51,703 bases of DNA, taken from NCBI GenBank assembly GCA_021158125.1, contig JAGGVF010000015.1, forward strand, positions 1 to 51,703. Reading direction: 5' to 3'. The translations under genes were made by a program, and so were the position numbers. The notes under the pieces are model-generated. The model searched no databases, was not told the origin of the DNA, and worked only from the letters and a program-made list of their open reading frames with translations. This document shows positions 8,059 to 15,397 of this stretch, piece by piece (position 1 is the stretch's first letter; each line of letters begins with the position of its first letter). Source of the DNA: Candidatus Bathyarchaeota archaeon (GTDB taxonomy: Archaea; Thermoproteota; Bathyarchaeia; Bathyarchaeales; WUQV01).

Positions 8059-8133
8059 GGGCCGGTAGTTCAGCCTGGAATGAACGCCTGACTTGCAATC
8101 AGGAGGTCGCGGGTTCAAGTCCCGCCCGGTCCA
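8059..8133 (+). tRNA. tRNA-Ala (anticodon TGC)
   Basis: The acceptor GGGCCGG pairs with CCGGTCC, giving the G3-U70 pair that specifies alanine. The anticodon loop CTTGCAA reads TGC. CCA is encoded at 8134-8136. It lies 12 bases after the tRNA-Leu CCA. A partial duplicate of its T arm (GGGTTCAAGTCC) follows at about 8143-8154. Confidence 0.95.
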
Positions 8134-8200
8134 CCAATTTTTGGGTTCAAGTCCATAAGTTTTATAAGAGCCAGTAGCTGAGGTTACGGCGGACGTTTAT

Positions 8201-8854
8201 TTGCGTAGACTTGGAGCCTTCTGCAGAAAGCTTAGCGGCATAGTCAGTTTAGTGGAACATGAAATGGTAGATAGACTTTTAGTTTGCGGGATTGACCGTA
8301 TAGGCCTAGGTGTGGTTACTGTTACTCCTCATGAGGAAATTGACGTAAAAAGTTATGAAGGAATATTGATGGCGTCGATCAAGGCCATTAGAGCTGAAGA
8401 AGGAAACGAAAAGCGGATTTACGCATCCTTAAGGTCACGAATTTTTAATTTTAAAAATCGGAAAGAATCTTCCAGTACCAGTGGGCTATAGGAGAAAGGG
8501 TGACTGGATCGAAAAGATTCCGGAATACGAACCGTTGATAAAGGAAATGTTAACTACTTCGACTTAGTGAAAGACTACCGCAAAGTTGAAAGACATATCA
8601 ACAAGAAGTATAGCAAGCTTTTGCAAAAAAGAAAGGTTGAGCCATAAAACTATTGCAAAGATGCTTAGTAATCCAATATATACAGGAAAACCAGTCTGAA
8701 GCGGAGAAAAACTAGAAAGTTAATCGTTAAAATCGCAGAATGGATTATAAAAAAAGAAAAAAGCCTAAAGACTTTCAGAAAAATGTTAAAGACGATAGAG
8801 AATTCGGATGAGATAATCGAAATGTTTGTAAGAAATGATCTTCCACTTGATTAG
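8201..8854 (+). pseudogene. Degraded large serine recombinase
   Basis: Successive frames give recognisable pieces of a serine recombinase. First comes a resolvase-domain segment (DRLLVCGIDRIGLG, VVTVTPHEEIDVKSYEGIL, SIKAIRAEEGNEKR), then a recombinase-domain segment (LPVPVGYRRKGDW, EYEPLIKEM), then in another frame DLVKDYRKVERHINKKYS, then in a third frame SHKTIAKMLSNPIYTGKPV. A helical tail ends at TAG 8854. The N-terminal catalytic serine region is gone, and at least three frameshifts or stops separate the pieces. It starts about 65 bases after tRNA-Ala, consistent with the remnant of an element inserted by the tRNA genes. Confidence 0.75.
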
Positions 8855-8875
8855 TTCTACTGAAAATAACGCTTG

Positions 8876-9415
8876 TTACAAAGTAACCCTAATCAGACAG
8901 AGAGGACGAAAAAGTAATTTTTTAATTATGCTCTTGTACCTCATACGAATCGTTGCTTCTGTCACACGGGTAGCTTCAGCTATTTCTCTTTGAGTCCTAT
9001 GCTCACCCATAAGTATTGAGACTGTGTATGTGCTGGCCGAAACCAATCCCGGCAGGCTCTTGCCGTTGCTACAGCCGTCTTGACTTGTCGCCTGCATTAT
9101 CTTGTTAATAACTTCGGCGGTTCGTCTATTTACCCCGAGAAGCCCGCAGACGCGGTGAATATATGCTTCTACAGTCTCCGTATTGTAGGAAAGGCCCAGC
9201 TGGCTTGGAACAAATTTGCAGCATTTAAAGACTTTCTTAGAAGGAACATTAGTTGCATGTGCTATTTCATGTAGACCGTAGGGTTGCCCTGCTTTTTTGC
9301 TTGCAATATTCTCTGCGATCTGACTGCATACCTCATCCAAAGAGTACCACAAATACTCAAATAGGTTGTCGTCCACCCCAATTTTAGATTTGACTTGACC
9401 AGTCTCCAATAACAT
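8876..9415 (-). CDS. Truncated TFB-like protein (cyclin-fold core only)
   Basis: TFB is the archaeal TFIIB homologue that recruits RNA polymerase to TBP-bound promoters. This 179-residue protein matches the end of cyclin repeat 1 (LHEIAHATNVPSKKVFKCCK) and all of repeat 2, including LPGLVSASTYTVSILMGEH and RTQREIAEATRVTEATIRMRYK, which carries the DNA-recognition helix. The N-terminal zinc ribbon, the B-reader/linker and about half of repeat 1 are absent; full TFBs are about 300 residues. GAGGCGAG lies ahead of ATG 9415. It could be a decaying paralogue or a dominant regulator that binds promoters without recruiting polymerase. A broken TBP gene lies at 33.2 kb. Confidence 0.75.
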   Translation of the reverse strand: MLLETGQVKSKIGVDDNLFEYLWYSLDEVCSQIAENIASKKAGQPYGLHEIAHATNVPSKKVFKCCKFVPSQLGLSYNTETVEAYIHRVCGLLGVNRRTAEVINKIMQATSQDGCSNGKSLPGLVSASTYTVSILMGEHRTQREIAEATRVTEATIRMRYKSIIKKLLFRPLCLIRVTL

Positions 9416-9587
9416 GATTTCTCGCCTCTAAGCTATGTAGAAGCCATGCCTCAGACTCCTAGAGGAATGATGCTTAGGAGGTTCTGCCTCATCCTCTCCG
9501 GTTTCATCTGCGAATTTCCACGTGAGCCCGACGCTACAGTCTGCTGGCATCGGGAAGTCAAACTTTCACTGTTCATCAACCATTTGG

Positions 9588-9632
9588 AACCACCTGTAAC
9601 CACATAGGTGGTTAGAAAACCATATAAACTTT
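9588..9632 (+). promoter_or_regulatory. Inverted repeat and TATA box before the AbrB gene
   Basis: AACCACCT (9588-9595) and AGGTGGTT (9606-9613) form an 8-bp dyad with a ten-base spacer. A TATA-like CATATAAAC follows at about 9622-9630, and further GGTGGT/GTGGTT half-sites lie between it and the start codon. This looks like an autoregulatory operator of the downstream AbrB-like gene. Confidence 0.5.
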
Positions 9633-9662
9633 GTGGTTAATAATGGTTCAAGGTGGTCGAAA

Positions 9663-9833
9663 ATGGAAATAGAGATAGACTTCGTGAAGGCCCAACTTAG
9701 GAAGAGTGGAAGCTTCATGGTTACAATACCTAAACAAGCTGTAGAAATGCTTAACATAAAAAGCGGCGAAAGATTGAAAGTCTTAATTGATAAAGAAAAC
9801 AAAAAAATAGTATACCAAAAAATAGCGGAGTAA
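9663..9833 (+). CDS. AbrB/MazE-like DNA-binding protein
   Basis: A 56-residue looped-hinge protein: QLRKSGSFMVTIPKQAVEML followed by NIKSGERLKVLIDKENKKI. I chose ATG 9663 because AAGGTGG lies nine bases upstream; the upstream ATG at 9633 adds residues outside the fold. It is the first gene of a short rightward set and has a dyad operator upstream. Regulation of itself and of the following small genes is inferred. An antitoxin role is possible but no toxin is recognisable nearby. Confidence 0.75.
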   Translation: MEIEIDFVKAQLRKSGSFMVTIPKQAVEMLNIKSGERLKVLIDKENKKIVYQKIAE

Positions 9834-9843
9834 ATTTTACGCG

Positions 9844-9969
9844 TTGGGGTTTAGGTTGGGAATTACTGACATATTTTTCGATGAAGAAGCTAACGAGAAG
9901 GATTACCTTTGGTTAAAGGTTTTAATTAAAGCACATGGGAAGATATGTGAGGGTTGGTTTAGTGCGTAG
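9844..9969 (+). CDS. Possible 41-residue protein
   Basis: TTG-start ORF ten bases after the AbrB gene, with the acidic sequence GITDIFFDEEANEKDYLWLK. It overlaps the next ORF by 35 bases in another frame. Only the position in a tight run of genes supports it. Confidence 0.25.
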   Translation: MGFRLGITDIFFDEEANEKDYLWLKVLIKAHGKICEGWFSA

Positions 9970-10192
9970 GCGTGATGTTAAATCGTATTGTAGGTTTTCT
10001 AAGAGGAGGCTTGTTTGTCCTTATCCTGAGGAGGAGCGTATGCTTGCTTTCTGCATGGTTTGTAAGGTGACTAGGCTTACGAACCAGCTGGACTTGGTTA
10101 TTAAGCAGAACAAGGTTATTATAGATGTTCTCATGAACATTAGAAATTCCCTTGAAAGAGAGGGAGAGATGTCAGGAGATAGCTTTCTCTAA
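9935..10192 (+). CDS. Small hypothetical protein
   Basis: An 85-residue ORF with an Arg-rich N-terminus (GRYVRVGLVRRRDVKSYCRFSKRR), four Cys residues (YCRF, LVCP, FCMVCK) that could bind zinc, and an amphipathic C-terminal helix (QLDLVIKQNKVIIDVLMNIR). It is downstream of the AbrB-like gene on the same strand and converges with aspartate dehydrogenase. No family is recognised. Confidence 0.4.
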   Translation: MGRYVRVGLVRRRDVKSYCRFSKRRLVCPYPEEERMLAFCMVCKVTRLTNQLDLVIKQNKVIIDVLMNIRNSLEREGEMSGDSFL

Positions 10193-10206
10193 TCCTGTTT
10201 TCTCAT

Positions 10207-10989
10207 TTAGGTTCCTACTATGATGTTTCCGGCTATCCTTTTTAGGGTGGCTATTGCTGAGAGGGCTGCTATGTAGCTTGTTTTTGGGTTTTCCGGGAAG
10301 GGTTTGATCTCGTGTATTATTTCTTTTATTTCTGGGTCGGCTATGATTTTGACTTTAGTTTTGTCCGGGCCTGTTCCTGCGAGGCTTAGGGAGGCTGCCA
10401 CGTTAGCGTTTCTTGGAAAAAGCTTTACGGCATCTCTGACTTTTCCCTCGTATAGTATTGTTGGCTTCTTTATGGCGTTGAGGTTAATCTTTCTTTCTTG
10501 GATGTAGGCGTTTCCTTCGAAACTTGATGGGGGCTTTTTAGTTGTGAGGCAAGCCTCGTATATTTCGCCTACAGCAGCCGATTTAACGTTGTCTAAGCCG
10601 ACAATTGCTCCGGACGGAACATAAACTCTTCTTCCCTTCTTTCTTGCTAAATCTGCTATCTGGCTGTAAAGTTCTTCTTCGAGGAGAGCCCCCACACTCA
10701 TCACCATTAGGTCTTTATTTGCATCTAAAACTTTTAATGCGTATTCTTCTACGGCTTGCTGAGAGGCTGCCTCCACAACAAGCTGAATGCTGTTCATAGC
10801 GATTAGCTCATCTGCACTTTGGCAGATGACGGGCTTTCTAGAAATTTTGTGAGCAAGGGTTTCCGCATGCTCCCTAACAATATCGTAGATTGCAACAAGC
10901 TTGACGCCACCTACTCTTCCCTGGTCGATTGCCCTGGCTATAACGGTTCCAATGGAGCCGCAACCAATTAAGCCAACGCGAAGAGGCAT
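10207..10989 (-). CDS. nadX: L-aspartate dehydrogenase, NAD biosynthesis
   Basis: NadX oxidises L-aspartate to iminoaspartate with NAD(P), the first step of de novo NAD synthesis in many archaea that lack NadB. The 260-residue length matches the family. The Rossmann motif GLIGCGSIG is at residues 6-14. The acidic and Ser/Gly-rich VVEAASQQAVEEY and YVPSGAIVGLD segments and the C-terminal LAGTGPDKTKVKIIADP region, which carries the substrate-binding motif, are all present. There is no nadA or nadC next to it in the window. It converges with the small ORF ending at 10192. Confidence 0.9.
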   Translation of the reverse strand: MPLRVGLIGCGSIGTVIARAIDQGRVGGVKLVAIYDIVREHAETLAHKISRKPVICQSADELIAMNSIQLVVEAASQQAVEEYALKVLDANKDLMVMSVGALLEEELYSQIADLARKKGRRVYVPSGAIVGLDNVKSAAVGEIYEACLTTKKPPSSFEGNAYIQERKINLNAIKKPTILYEGKVRDAVKLFPRNANVAASLSLAGTGPDKTKVKIIADPEIKEIIHEIKPFPENPKTSYIAALSAIATLKRIAGNIIVGT

Positions 10990-11130
10990 ACCTTATCCCC
11001 TTCGTATACAGGTCTAAATCTGTAAAAGCTATGGTTTCTGAAAGTTAATACATCTTTTGTTTAAGGCTTTCCCCAAAATAGTTTATTGCTGCCTTAAAGA
11101 CGTTTAATATATCGTAGTTAAAAGCATTCC

Positions 11131-11275
11131 GTGCTTTTCCCTTAAAACCGAGGCTAGGTAGGCTAGGCCTAAAGGCGGAGAGGAAACGCCAACCACGGAC
11201 TTAACGGCTGACCTGTACGGAGGTGACAGCAGACAAACCTTCATCCCCAAGCCTCACAATTCACAGAGGACATTA
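11131..11275 (+). ncRNA. Candidate structured RNA, family unknown
   Basis: This is part of a roughly 330-base gap between nadX and the RHH fragment. A TATA-like TTTAATATAT at 11105-11114 would place a transcription start near 11135. The following GC-rich stretch contrasts with its AT-rich surroundings, as is usual for archaeal RNA genes. Hairpins can be drawn at GGCG-GAGAGGAAA-CGCC and ACCT-GTACGG-AGGT. The pieces GAGGAAACGCC and ACAGCAGACAAACC recall RNase P RNA conserved regions, but the spacing is too short and no matching 3' strand for helix P4 is found. Confidence 0.35.
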
Positions 11276-11320
11276 ATTTAGGAAGGTTTTTAAGATATTT
11301 CTTTGGTTTTGTTTTGAGGG

Positions 11321-11490
11321 ATGGGCTTGGCGAAAAGCGTGGTTTCAATCACGGTTGATAGGGATGTGCTGCGTCGGATTAGCACTAAGGTTGAGGAGTC
11401 TTCGCTAGCAGAAGCCACGCGCTCGAGTATCCTGTTAGGCAGCTGATGAAGAAGGAGAATAGGCGTGGGACGTCGCAAATCCCATCTTAA
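11321..11490 (+). pseudogene. Frameshifted ribbon-helix-helix protein upstream of parB-like gene
   Basis: ATG 11321 opens an RHH-like sequence (SVVSITVDRDVLRRISTKVEES) that stops at 11446 after 41 codons. A -1 shift at about 11428 continues with YPVRQLMKKENRRGTSQIPS to TAA 11488-11490. The combined product would be about 55 residues, a normal RHH length. It lies directly upstream of the ParB-like gene. Either decay or a sequencing error could explain the shift. Confidence 0.45.
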
Positions 11491-11522
11491 AAATTATTAC
11501 TTTTTGTGTAATTCATAATATA

Positions 11523-11553
11523 AACTATATATACTTGATAATTTCATATCAAG
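11523..11553 (+). promoter_or_regulatory. TATA box and CTTGATA/TATCAAG operator of the ParB-like gene
   Basis: An ACTATATATAC TATA box (11523-11533) abuts a perfect 7-bp dyad, CTTGATA (11534-11540) and TATCAAG (11547-11553), spaced by six bases. The dyad covers the expected transcription start about 15-35 bases before ATG 11568. This fits negative autoregulation, by the ParB-like protein itself or by the RHH protein encoded upstream. Confidence 0.6.
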
Positions 11554-11567
11554 TTTGGTTGAAGTGT

Positions 11568-12299
11568 ATGGTTAGGTTTGATTATTTGGATTTAGACAGC
11601 ATAGTTTTGGGTGAGGGACTCCGCAAGACGCCTGGAGATGAGGTTAGCCTGCGGGAGCTAGCTGACTCAATAGCTAGGCACGGCGTACTACAGCCAATCC
11701 TGGTTGAGCCGACCGAGGAAGAAGGGAAATACCGCCTTTTAATTGGTGAGAGGAGGTTTAAGGCCGCTCGCATGGCTGGAGTAAACAGAGTTCCAGCCAT
11801 AATACTCGACGAGCCTTTAGGGCCTGAGGAAACATTGGAGGCACGCCTAATCGAGAACCTTCACCGAGAGGATATAGATCCGCTTGATGAGGCAGAAGCC
11901 TACGAGGCTTTGCGCGAGATGGGAATAACTGTATCGGCAATAGCTAGAAGAGTCGGCAAAAGCAGACCGTATGTTTCTAAGCGTTTGCGGTTGTTGAGGC
12001 TTCATCCAAGGCTGAGGGAGGTTGTTCGGCAGGGAACCCTAACGCCCGGTCATTGCCAGGCACTGTTAAGGCTTGAGCCAGAACAGCAACTAAGCCTAGC
12101 CGAGCAGGTGATGGCTGAAAACTTAAGCGTGAGAGAAACAAGACAGAGAGTAAGAGAAATCCTTGGAAAGCCATTAAAGTGGCAGCTAATACCCATAAGG
12201 CTTGACCTGGAAACCTTCGAAGCACTAAAGAGAATAGCCCCGGAAGGAGATGTCAAGAAACTTATAGAGGATACTATACGTAGGCTCCTCAAAGCTTGA
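11568..12299 (+). CDS. ParB/RepB/Spo0J-family DNA-binding protein
   Basis: A 243-residue protein. The N-terminal ParB/Srx domain has the boxes DSIARHGVLQPILV, LLIGERRFKAARMAG and LIENLHREDIDPLDEAEAY. A helix-turn-helix follows (SAIARRVGKSRPYVSKRLRLLRL), then a C-terminal dimerisation-like region. In bacterial ParB the GERRxRA box is the CTP site and the HTH binds parS. No parA is adjacent in the window, so a regulatory role is as likely as partition. ATG 11568 is favoured over TTG 11535, which would put the operator inside the gene. Its 3' end overlaps the convergent membrane-protein gene by 11 bases. Confidence 0.85.
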   Translation: MVRFDYLDLDSIVLGEGLRKTPGDEVSLRELADSIARHGVLQPILVEPTEEEGKYRLLIGERRFKAARMAGVNRVPAIILDEPLGPEETLEARLIENLHREDIDPLDEAEAYEALREMGITVSAIARRVGKSRPYVSKRLRLLRLHPRLREVVRQGTLTPGHCQALLRLEPEQQLSLAEQVMAENLSVRETRQRVREILGKPLKWQLIPIRLDLETFEALKRIAPEGDVKKLIEDTIRRLLKA

Positions 12300-12858
12300 T
12301 AGAAAGATTTTTGTGTCGTTTGCGCCGCGGACGTTTTGGTGTGCGTGGCTTAGTAAGGATTCCATAGATTAGCATTATTAATCCTGATAGCATTGCTAGA
12401 GTTCCTAGACCGGTGTAAGGGTAGAATTGCCGACTTACATTTCCTATCTTCCTTATACTACCGTATATGTTGACCGGATTTACTCCCTCATTTTTGATTT
12501 CGAGAAAATCCACGTTTTCCCCGTCGATTTCAACTCTATGAGTGAAAGTTGTTCCGGTTTTATTGAATATAACGTTATTCCATATCTCTTTTCCAGTAGT
12601 CTCATCATAAAAAATAAGGGTTCCTATTATAACTCTCACGTTGTCTGAGGCTGAAATATTTAATTCTAGATATGTTCCGTTGGGCGTTAAAGCCATGAAA
12701 GCCCAGCCAGTAACGTTCTGAGGATATAATGTTGAAGGTGTTATAGGATTCCATTCGTCTATAACGGTTTCTTCTATGCGGGTTTCTTGTATAGAAAACG
12801 CCAAAAATATTCCTGTTACAAAAAATAATAAAGCTAGAATTGCCGTCGCTTTCTTCAT
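12289..12858 (-). CDS. Exported membrane protein with two transmembrane ends
   Basis: A 189-residue protein with a signal/anchor helix at residues 6-22 (AILALLFFVTGIFLAFSI), a 110-residue extracytoplasmic beta-rich domain with several glycosylation sequons (NVT, NGT, NIS, NKT), and a second helix near residue 155 (LAMLSGLIMLIYGIL). A strongly basic cytoplasmic tail (KPRTPKRPRRKRHK) ends it. AGGTGGGTG precedes ATG 12858, which is preferred to GTG 12864. The family is unknown. The layout suggests sensing or structural work at the cell surface. Confidence 0.6.
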   Translation of the reverse strand: MKKATAILALLFFVTGIFLAFSIQETRIEETVIDEWNPITPSTLYPQNVTGWAFMALTPNGTYLELNISASDNVRVIIGTLIFYDETTGKEIWNNVIFNKTGTTFTHRVEIDGENVDFLEIKNEGVNPVNIYGSIRKIGNVSRQFYPYTGLGTLAMLSGLIMLIYGILTKPRTPKRPRRKRHKNLSIKL

Positions 12859-12911
12859 GTGCACCCACCTTGAGCTTAAGCTGAAGGTCTAATTATCTGC
12901 TATAAATGATT

Positions 12912-13094
12912 TTAAAGGCTACTGCTAACCTTTTTGTTTTCCTTAGACACTTGGTAGAGAACACCGTTTTCAGATAGAATTAAAATGCTTCCGCATTTTA
13001 GACACCTATAGTATCGATTAACTCCCTTTTCACCTTTCTGTTCTCCTAAAAGCTCTACTTCACCATGAGAACATTTCGCCTTCATTTTCGCCAA
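12912..13094 (-). CDS. Small zinc-ribbon-like protein
   Basis: A 60-residue ORF containing KCSHGEVELLG, then YYRCLKCGSILIL, giving a C-x-H and C-x2-C ligand set for zinc. Small single-ribbon proteins of this kind are common in archaea. It is 54 bases upstream of the exported membrane protein gene on the same strand and could be co-transcribed. The function is unknown. Confidence 0.5.
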   Translation of the reverse strand: MAKMKAKCSHGEVELLGEQKGEKGVNRYYRCLKCGSILILSENGVLYQVSKENKKVSSSL

Positions 13095-13327
13095 TTATAT
13101 TATTACTAAATGAATTTAAGTTTTCTCCAGATTATGAGAAGCATGTTGAGATTTAACAGAGAAGACACTTAACCCTAAAGCACGGCAAGTGTCAAACCAG
13201 CGGAATTGAAGAAAAAATTCAAAGAATGGCCCACGAGATAGGTTGCGCGTGCCAAAGAAAGAGTGCACATGTTGACTTAGAAGCTCAACTAGATAAAGAG
13301 TAATTTAGATGTATTAAATGTCAAGAT

Positions 13328-13655
13328 TTATTTTCGCTTTTCTAAGTCAAGTAGGTGTGCTAGCTTGAAGAGGAGAACCCATAGTGATATTTCGCCTTGG
13401 TCGAATCCTTCTTCATAAACCTTTTGTATCAGCTTAGTTGCTTCTTCGGTTGTGAGGTAAAACTTTGGTTTGACATAGGGGCATTTTAGGTCTTCTACTA
13501 CTCCAAGGAATCTACACATTAAAGGTCTGGGTAGATCAGGCATTTTCCGTTTTCTATGTATGGGCAGGGTCTAATGGGTTTTTAACAACTTTTTCTTTAA
13601 TACATTTCAGCTCGGGGATTTTCCCGTAAATTTCATTAAGCTCAGAAATTTTCAT
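13328..13655 (-). pseudogene. Broken small Cys-containing gene
   Basis: An intact 71-residue frame (13328-13543, MPDLPRPLMCRFLGVVEDLK then CPYVKPKFYLTTEEATKLIQ) is preceded on the same strand by MKISELNEIYGKIPELKCIK from ATG 13655. A PCPYIENGKCL piece in another frame lies between. The three pieces read as one roughly 105-residue protein interrupted by two frameshifts, although the downstream frame alone could still be expressed. No family is recognised. The 13095-13327 interval next to it holds nothing I can name. Confidence 0.4.
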
Positions 13656-13686
13656 GACACTTCGCCATATCTCAGACTTAAGGCAT

Positions 13687-14196
13687 TCAAACAGTATTTC
13701 TCAATCTTTTGAATAGTTCTTCAAATTCCTCTCTTTTTCTGCATCGATAGGCATAAGAGTAGCTCCAAATCTTAAGAAGCTGAACGTTTCTTACGCTTAG
13801 TGTAGCCAGCATTCCCTTCAATATCGCGTAGGTTTTCTCACTTAATGCCACTACTGTTTTAGGTTTTACTATTTCGAGCTCCCGCTTAAAATACTTAATG
13901 TAGTTTTTAAGCCTTTTTAGAGGTATACTCCGCTCAATAACATTGTTTATGCTTCTACACTTCACTAAGGTTGTTATATGGGAGTTGCAGAACCCATGCT
14001 TCTTTAAAAGACTATATAATAACTCGAAGGAACAATCCAACCTTCTACAAGGGGGTTCCCTCTGACAAACATTACTTGGCCGTCACCTACAAACCCAAAA
14101 ACTCCATTTTTTCAGGAAAAACCATGGGTTTGTTCTACAAGGCTTTTTGCACTTTTTTATTTCTCCCATCAGCTCACGCAGAAGCTCTTTGCTCAT
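13687..14196 (-). pseudogene. Degraded uracil-DNA-glycosylase-like gene
   Basis: The 117-residue 3' frame (13687-14040) contains HITTLVKCRSINN and ELEIVKPKTVVALSEKTYAI, which match the central and C-terminal motifs of family 4/5 uracil-DNA glycosylases (N-x-VKCRP and ELE-x-IKPK-x-VVALG). Upstream, other frames give MSKELLRELMGEIKKCKKPC and then FGFVGDGQVMFVRGNPLVEG, the expected N-terminal region with its VGD motif. At least two frameshifts break the gene between ATG 14196 and the 3' frame. This is therefore an inactive relic unless the shifts are assembly errors. Confidence 0.5.
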
Positions 14197-14224
14197 TCCT
14201 TAATCACTCCAATATTTGACTCTG

Positions 14225-14289
14225 ATTTATATATACATAAAAAATTTAAATCTTTATAATAGCTGTTCCAAGTTGAAATGGACTTGGAA
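14225..14289 (+). promoter_or_regulatory. Promoter with 8-bp dyad operator before the LDH2-type gene
   Basis: Two TATA-like sequences, TTTATATATAC near 14226 and CTTTATAATAG near 14252, are followed by a perfect dyad, TTCCAAGT (14266-14273) and ACTTGGAA (14282-14289), with an eight-base spacer. The dyad sits where the transcription start of the second TATA box would be. That suggests repressor control of the first gene of the catabolic island. AAGGAG lies six bases before ATG 14335. Confidence 0.55.
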
Positions 14290-14334
14290 AAATTTATTAG
14301 ATGTGAAGTGAAAAAAGTAAGGTAAGGAGTTATT

Positions 14335-15384
14335 ATGAAAGTTTTAGATGCGGATCAGCTTAGGCGGATTTGCATCGACATTTTAAGAGCTGTTGGTGCT
14401 TTGGAGGATGAGGCTAAAATTGTTGCGGACAGCTTGATTAAGGCAAATCTTCGAGGCGTTGACTCTCACGGGGTTATCCGATTACCAGTTTATGTTAACA
14501 GAGTTAAACATAAGACCATCGTTCCTGGAGCCCCCTTTACGGTAGTTCGTGAAGCTCCGTCTGCTGCGTTAGTGGATGGTGGATCGGGGTTCGGACAGGT
14601 GGTCGCTGTCAAGGCCATGAAGCTTGCTATCGAGAAAGCTAGAAGGACGGGAGTTGGAGCTGTTAGCGTTAGAAACACTAATCACTTCGGCATGGCTGCA
14701 TATTATGGTCTAATTGCACTTCAAAATGACATGATTGGCATAATAACCTGTAATACTAGCCCATGGGTTGCTCCTTGGGGCGGACGAATTCCGATGCTTG
14801 GTACTAACCCGGTTTGTGTGGCGATACCTTCCGGTGGGGAGATACCAATAATCCTTGATATGGCAACAAGTGCTACTGCCAGGGGGAAAATAGAAAAAGC
14901 GGCAATAGAAGGAAAATCTATACCAGAGGGCTGGGCCATCAATAAGGAAGGAAAACCAACCACGGATCCTGTTGCCGCGCTGAAGGGAGCACTACTACCG
15001 TTTGGTGGCCCAAAGGGCTACTGTCTTTCGTTCATCATTGACATACTATCCGGTGCACTGGCTGACGCTGCATGTGGAAAAAGCGTAGTGTCACTTTACC
15101 CTGAAGACCATAAGTGTAATATAGGTCAATTCTTTCTTGCCTTAAACGTTAACGCTTTTATCCCAATTGAAGACTTCAAAGCCAAGGTTGATAAATTTGT
15201 TCATGAAATTAAAACATGCCCACTTGCACATGAGTATACTGAAATTCTAATTCCAGGGGAAATTGAATACCGCTTTGAGCAGAAACGTCTGCGAGAAGGC
15301 ATTCCTTTAAGTGATGAAACATGGCAAGGTCTCGAGAGGTTATGTAAGGAATTAAAGATCAACATCAGTTCCTTTACAAGCTAA
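14335..15384 (+). CDS. LDH2/MDH2-family NAD(P)-dependent oxidoreductase
   Basis: Members of this family (malate/sulfolactate dehydrogenase, ureidoglycolate dehydrogenase, YiaK 2,3-diketo-L-gulonate reductase) reduce or oxidise 2-hydroxy acids with NAD(P), using a non-Rossmann fold. The 349-residue length is typical. It has the signature RGVDSHGVIRLPVY near residue 40, with the catalytic His, GVGAVSVRNTNHFGMAAYY near residue 105, TCNTSPWVAPWGG and LGTNPVCVAIP near 150, and LDMATSATARGKI near 178. The exact substrate cannot be read from sequence. Its place at the edge of the sugar-acid-like gene island makes a 2-keto or hydroxy sugar acid the likeliest substrate. It has its own promoter with a dyad operator. 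Confidence 0.85.
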   Translation: MKVLDADQLRRICIDILRAVGALEDEAKIVADSLIKANLRGVDSHGVIRLPVYVNRVKHKTIVPGAPFTVVREAPSAALVDGGSGFGQVVAVKAMKLAIEKARRTGVGAVSVRNTNHFGMAAYYGLIALQNDMIGIITCNTSPWVAPWGGRIPMLGTNPVCVAIPSGGEIPIILDMATSATARGKIEKAAIEGKSIPEGWAINKEGKPTTDPVAALKGALLPFGGPKGYCLSFIIDILSGALADAACGKSVVSLYPEDHKCNIGQFFLALNVNAFIPIEDFKAKVDKFVHEIKTCPLAHEYTEILIPGEIEYRFEQKRLREGIPLSDETWQGLERLCKELKINISSFTS

Positions 15385-15397
15385 AAGTGCGTTAGCG

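Noticed and set aside
11131-11275. RNase P RNA gene
   Set aside because: GAGGAAA and ACAGCAGACAAACC are suggestive, but spacing is too short and the partner strand of helix P4 is not found. Kept only as an unnamed candidate RNA.
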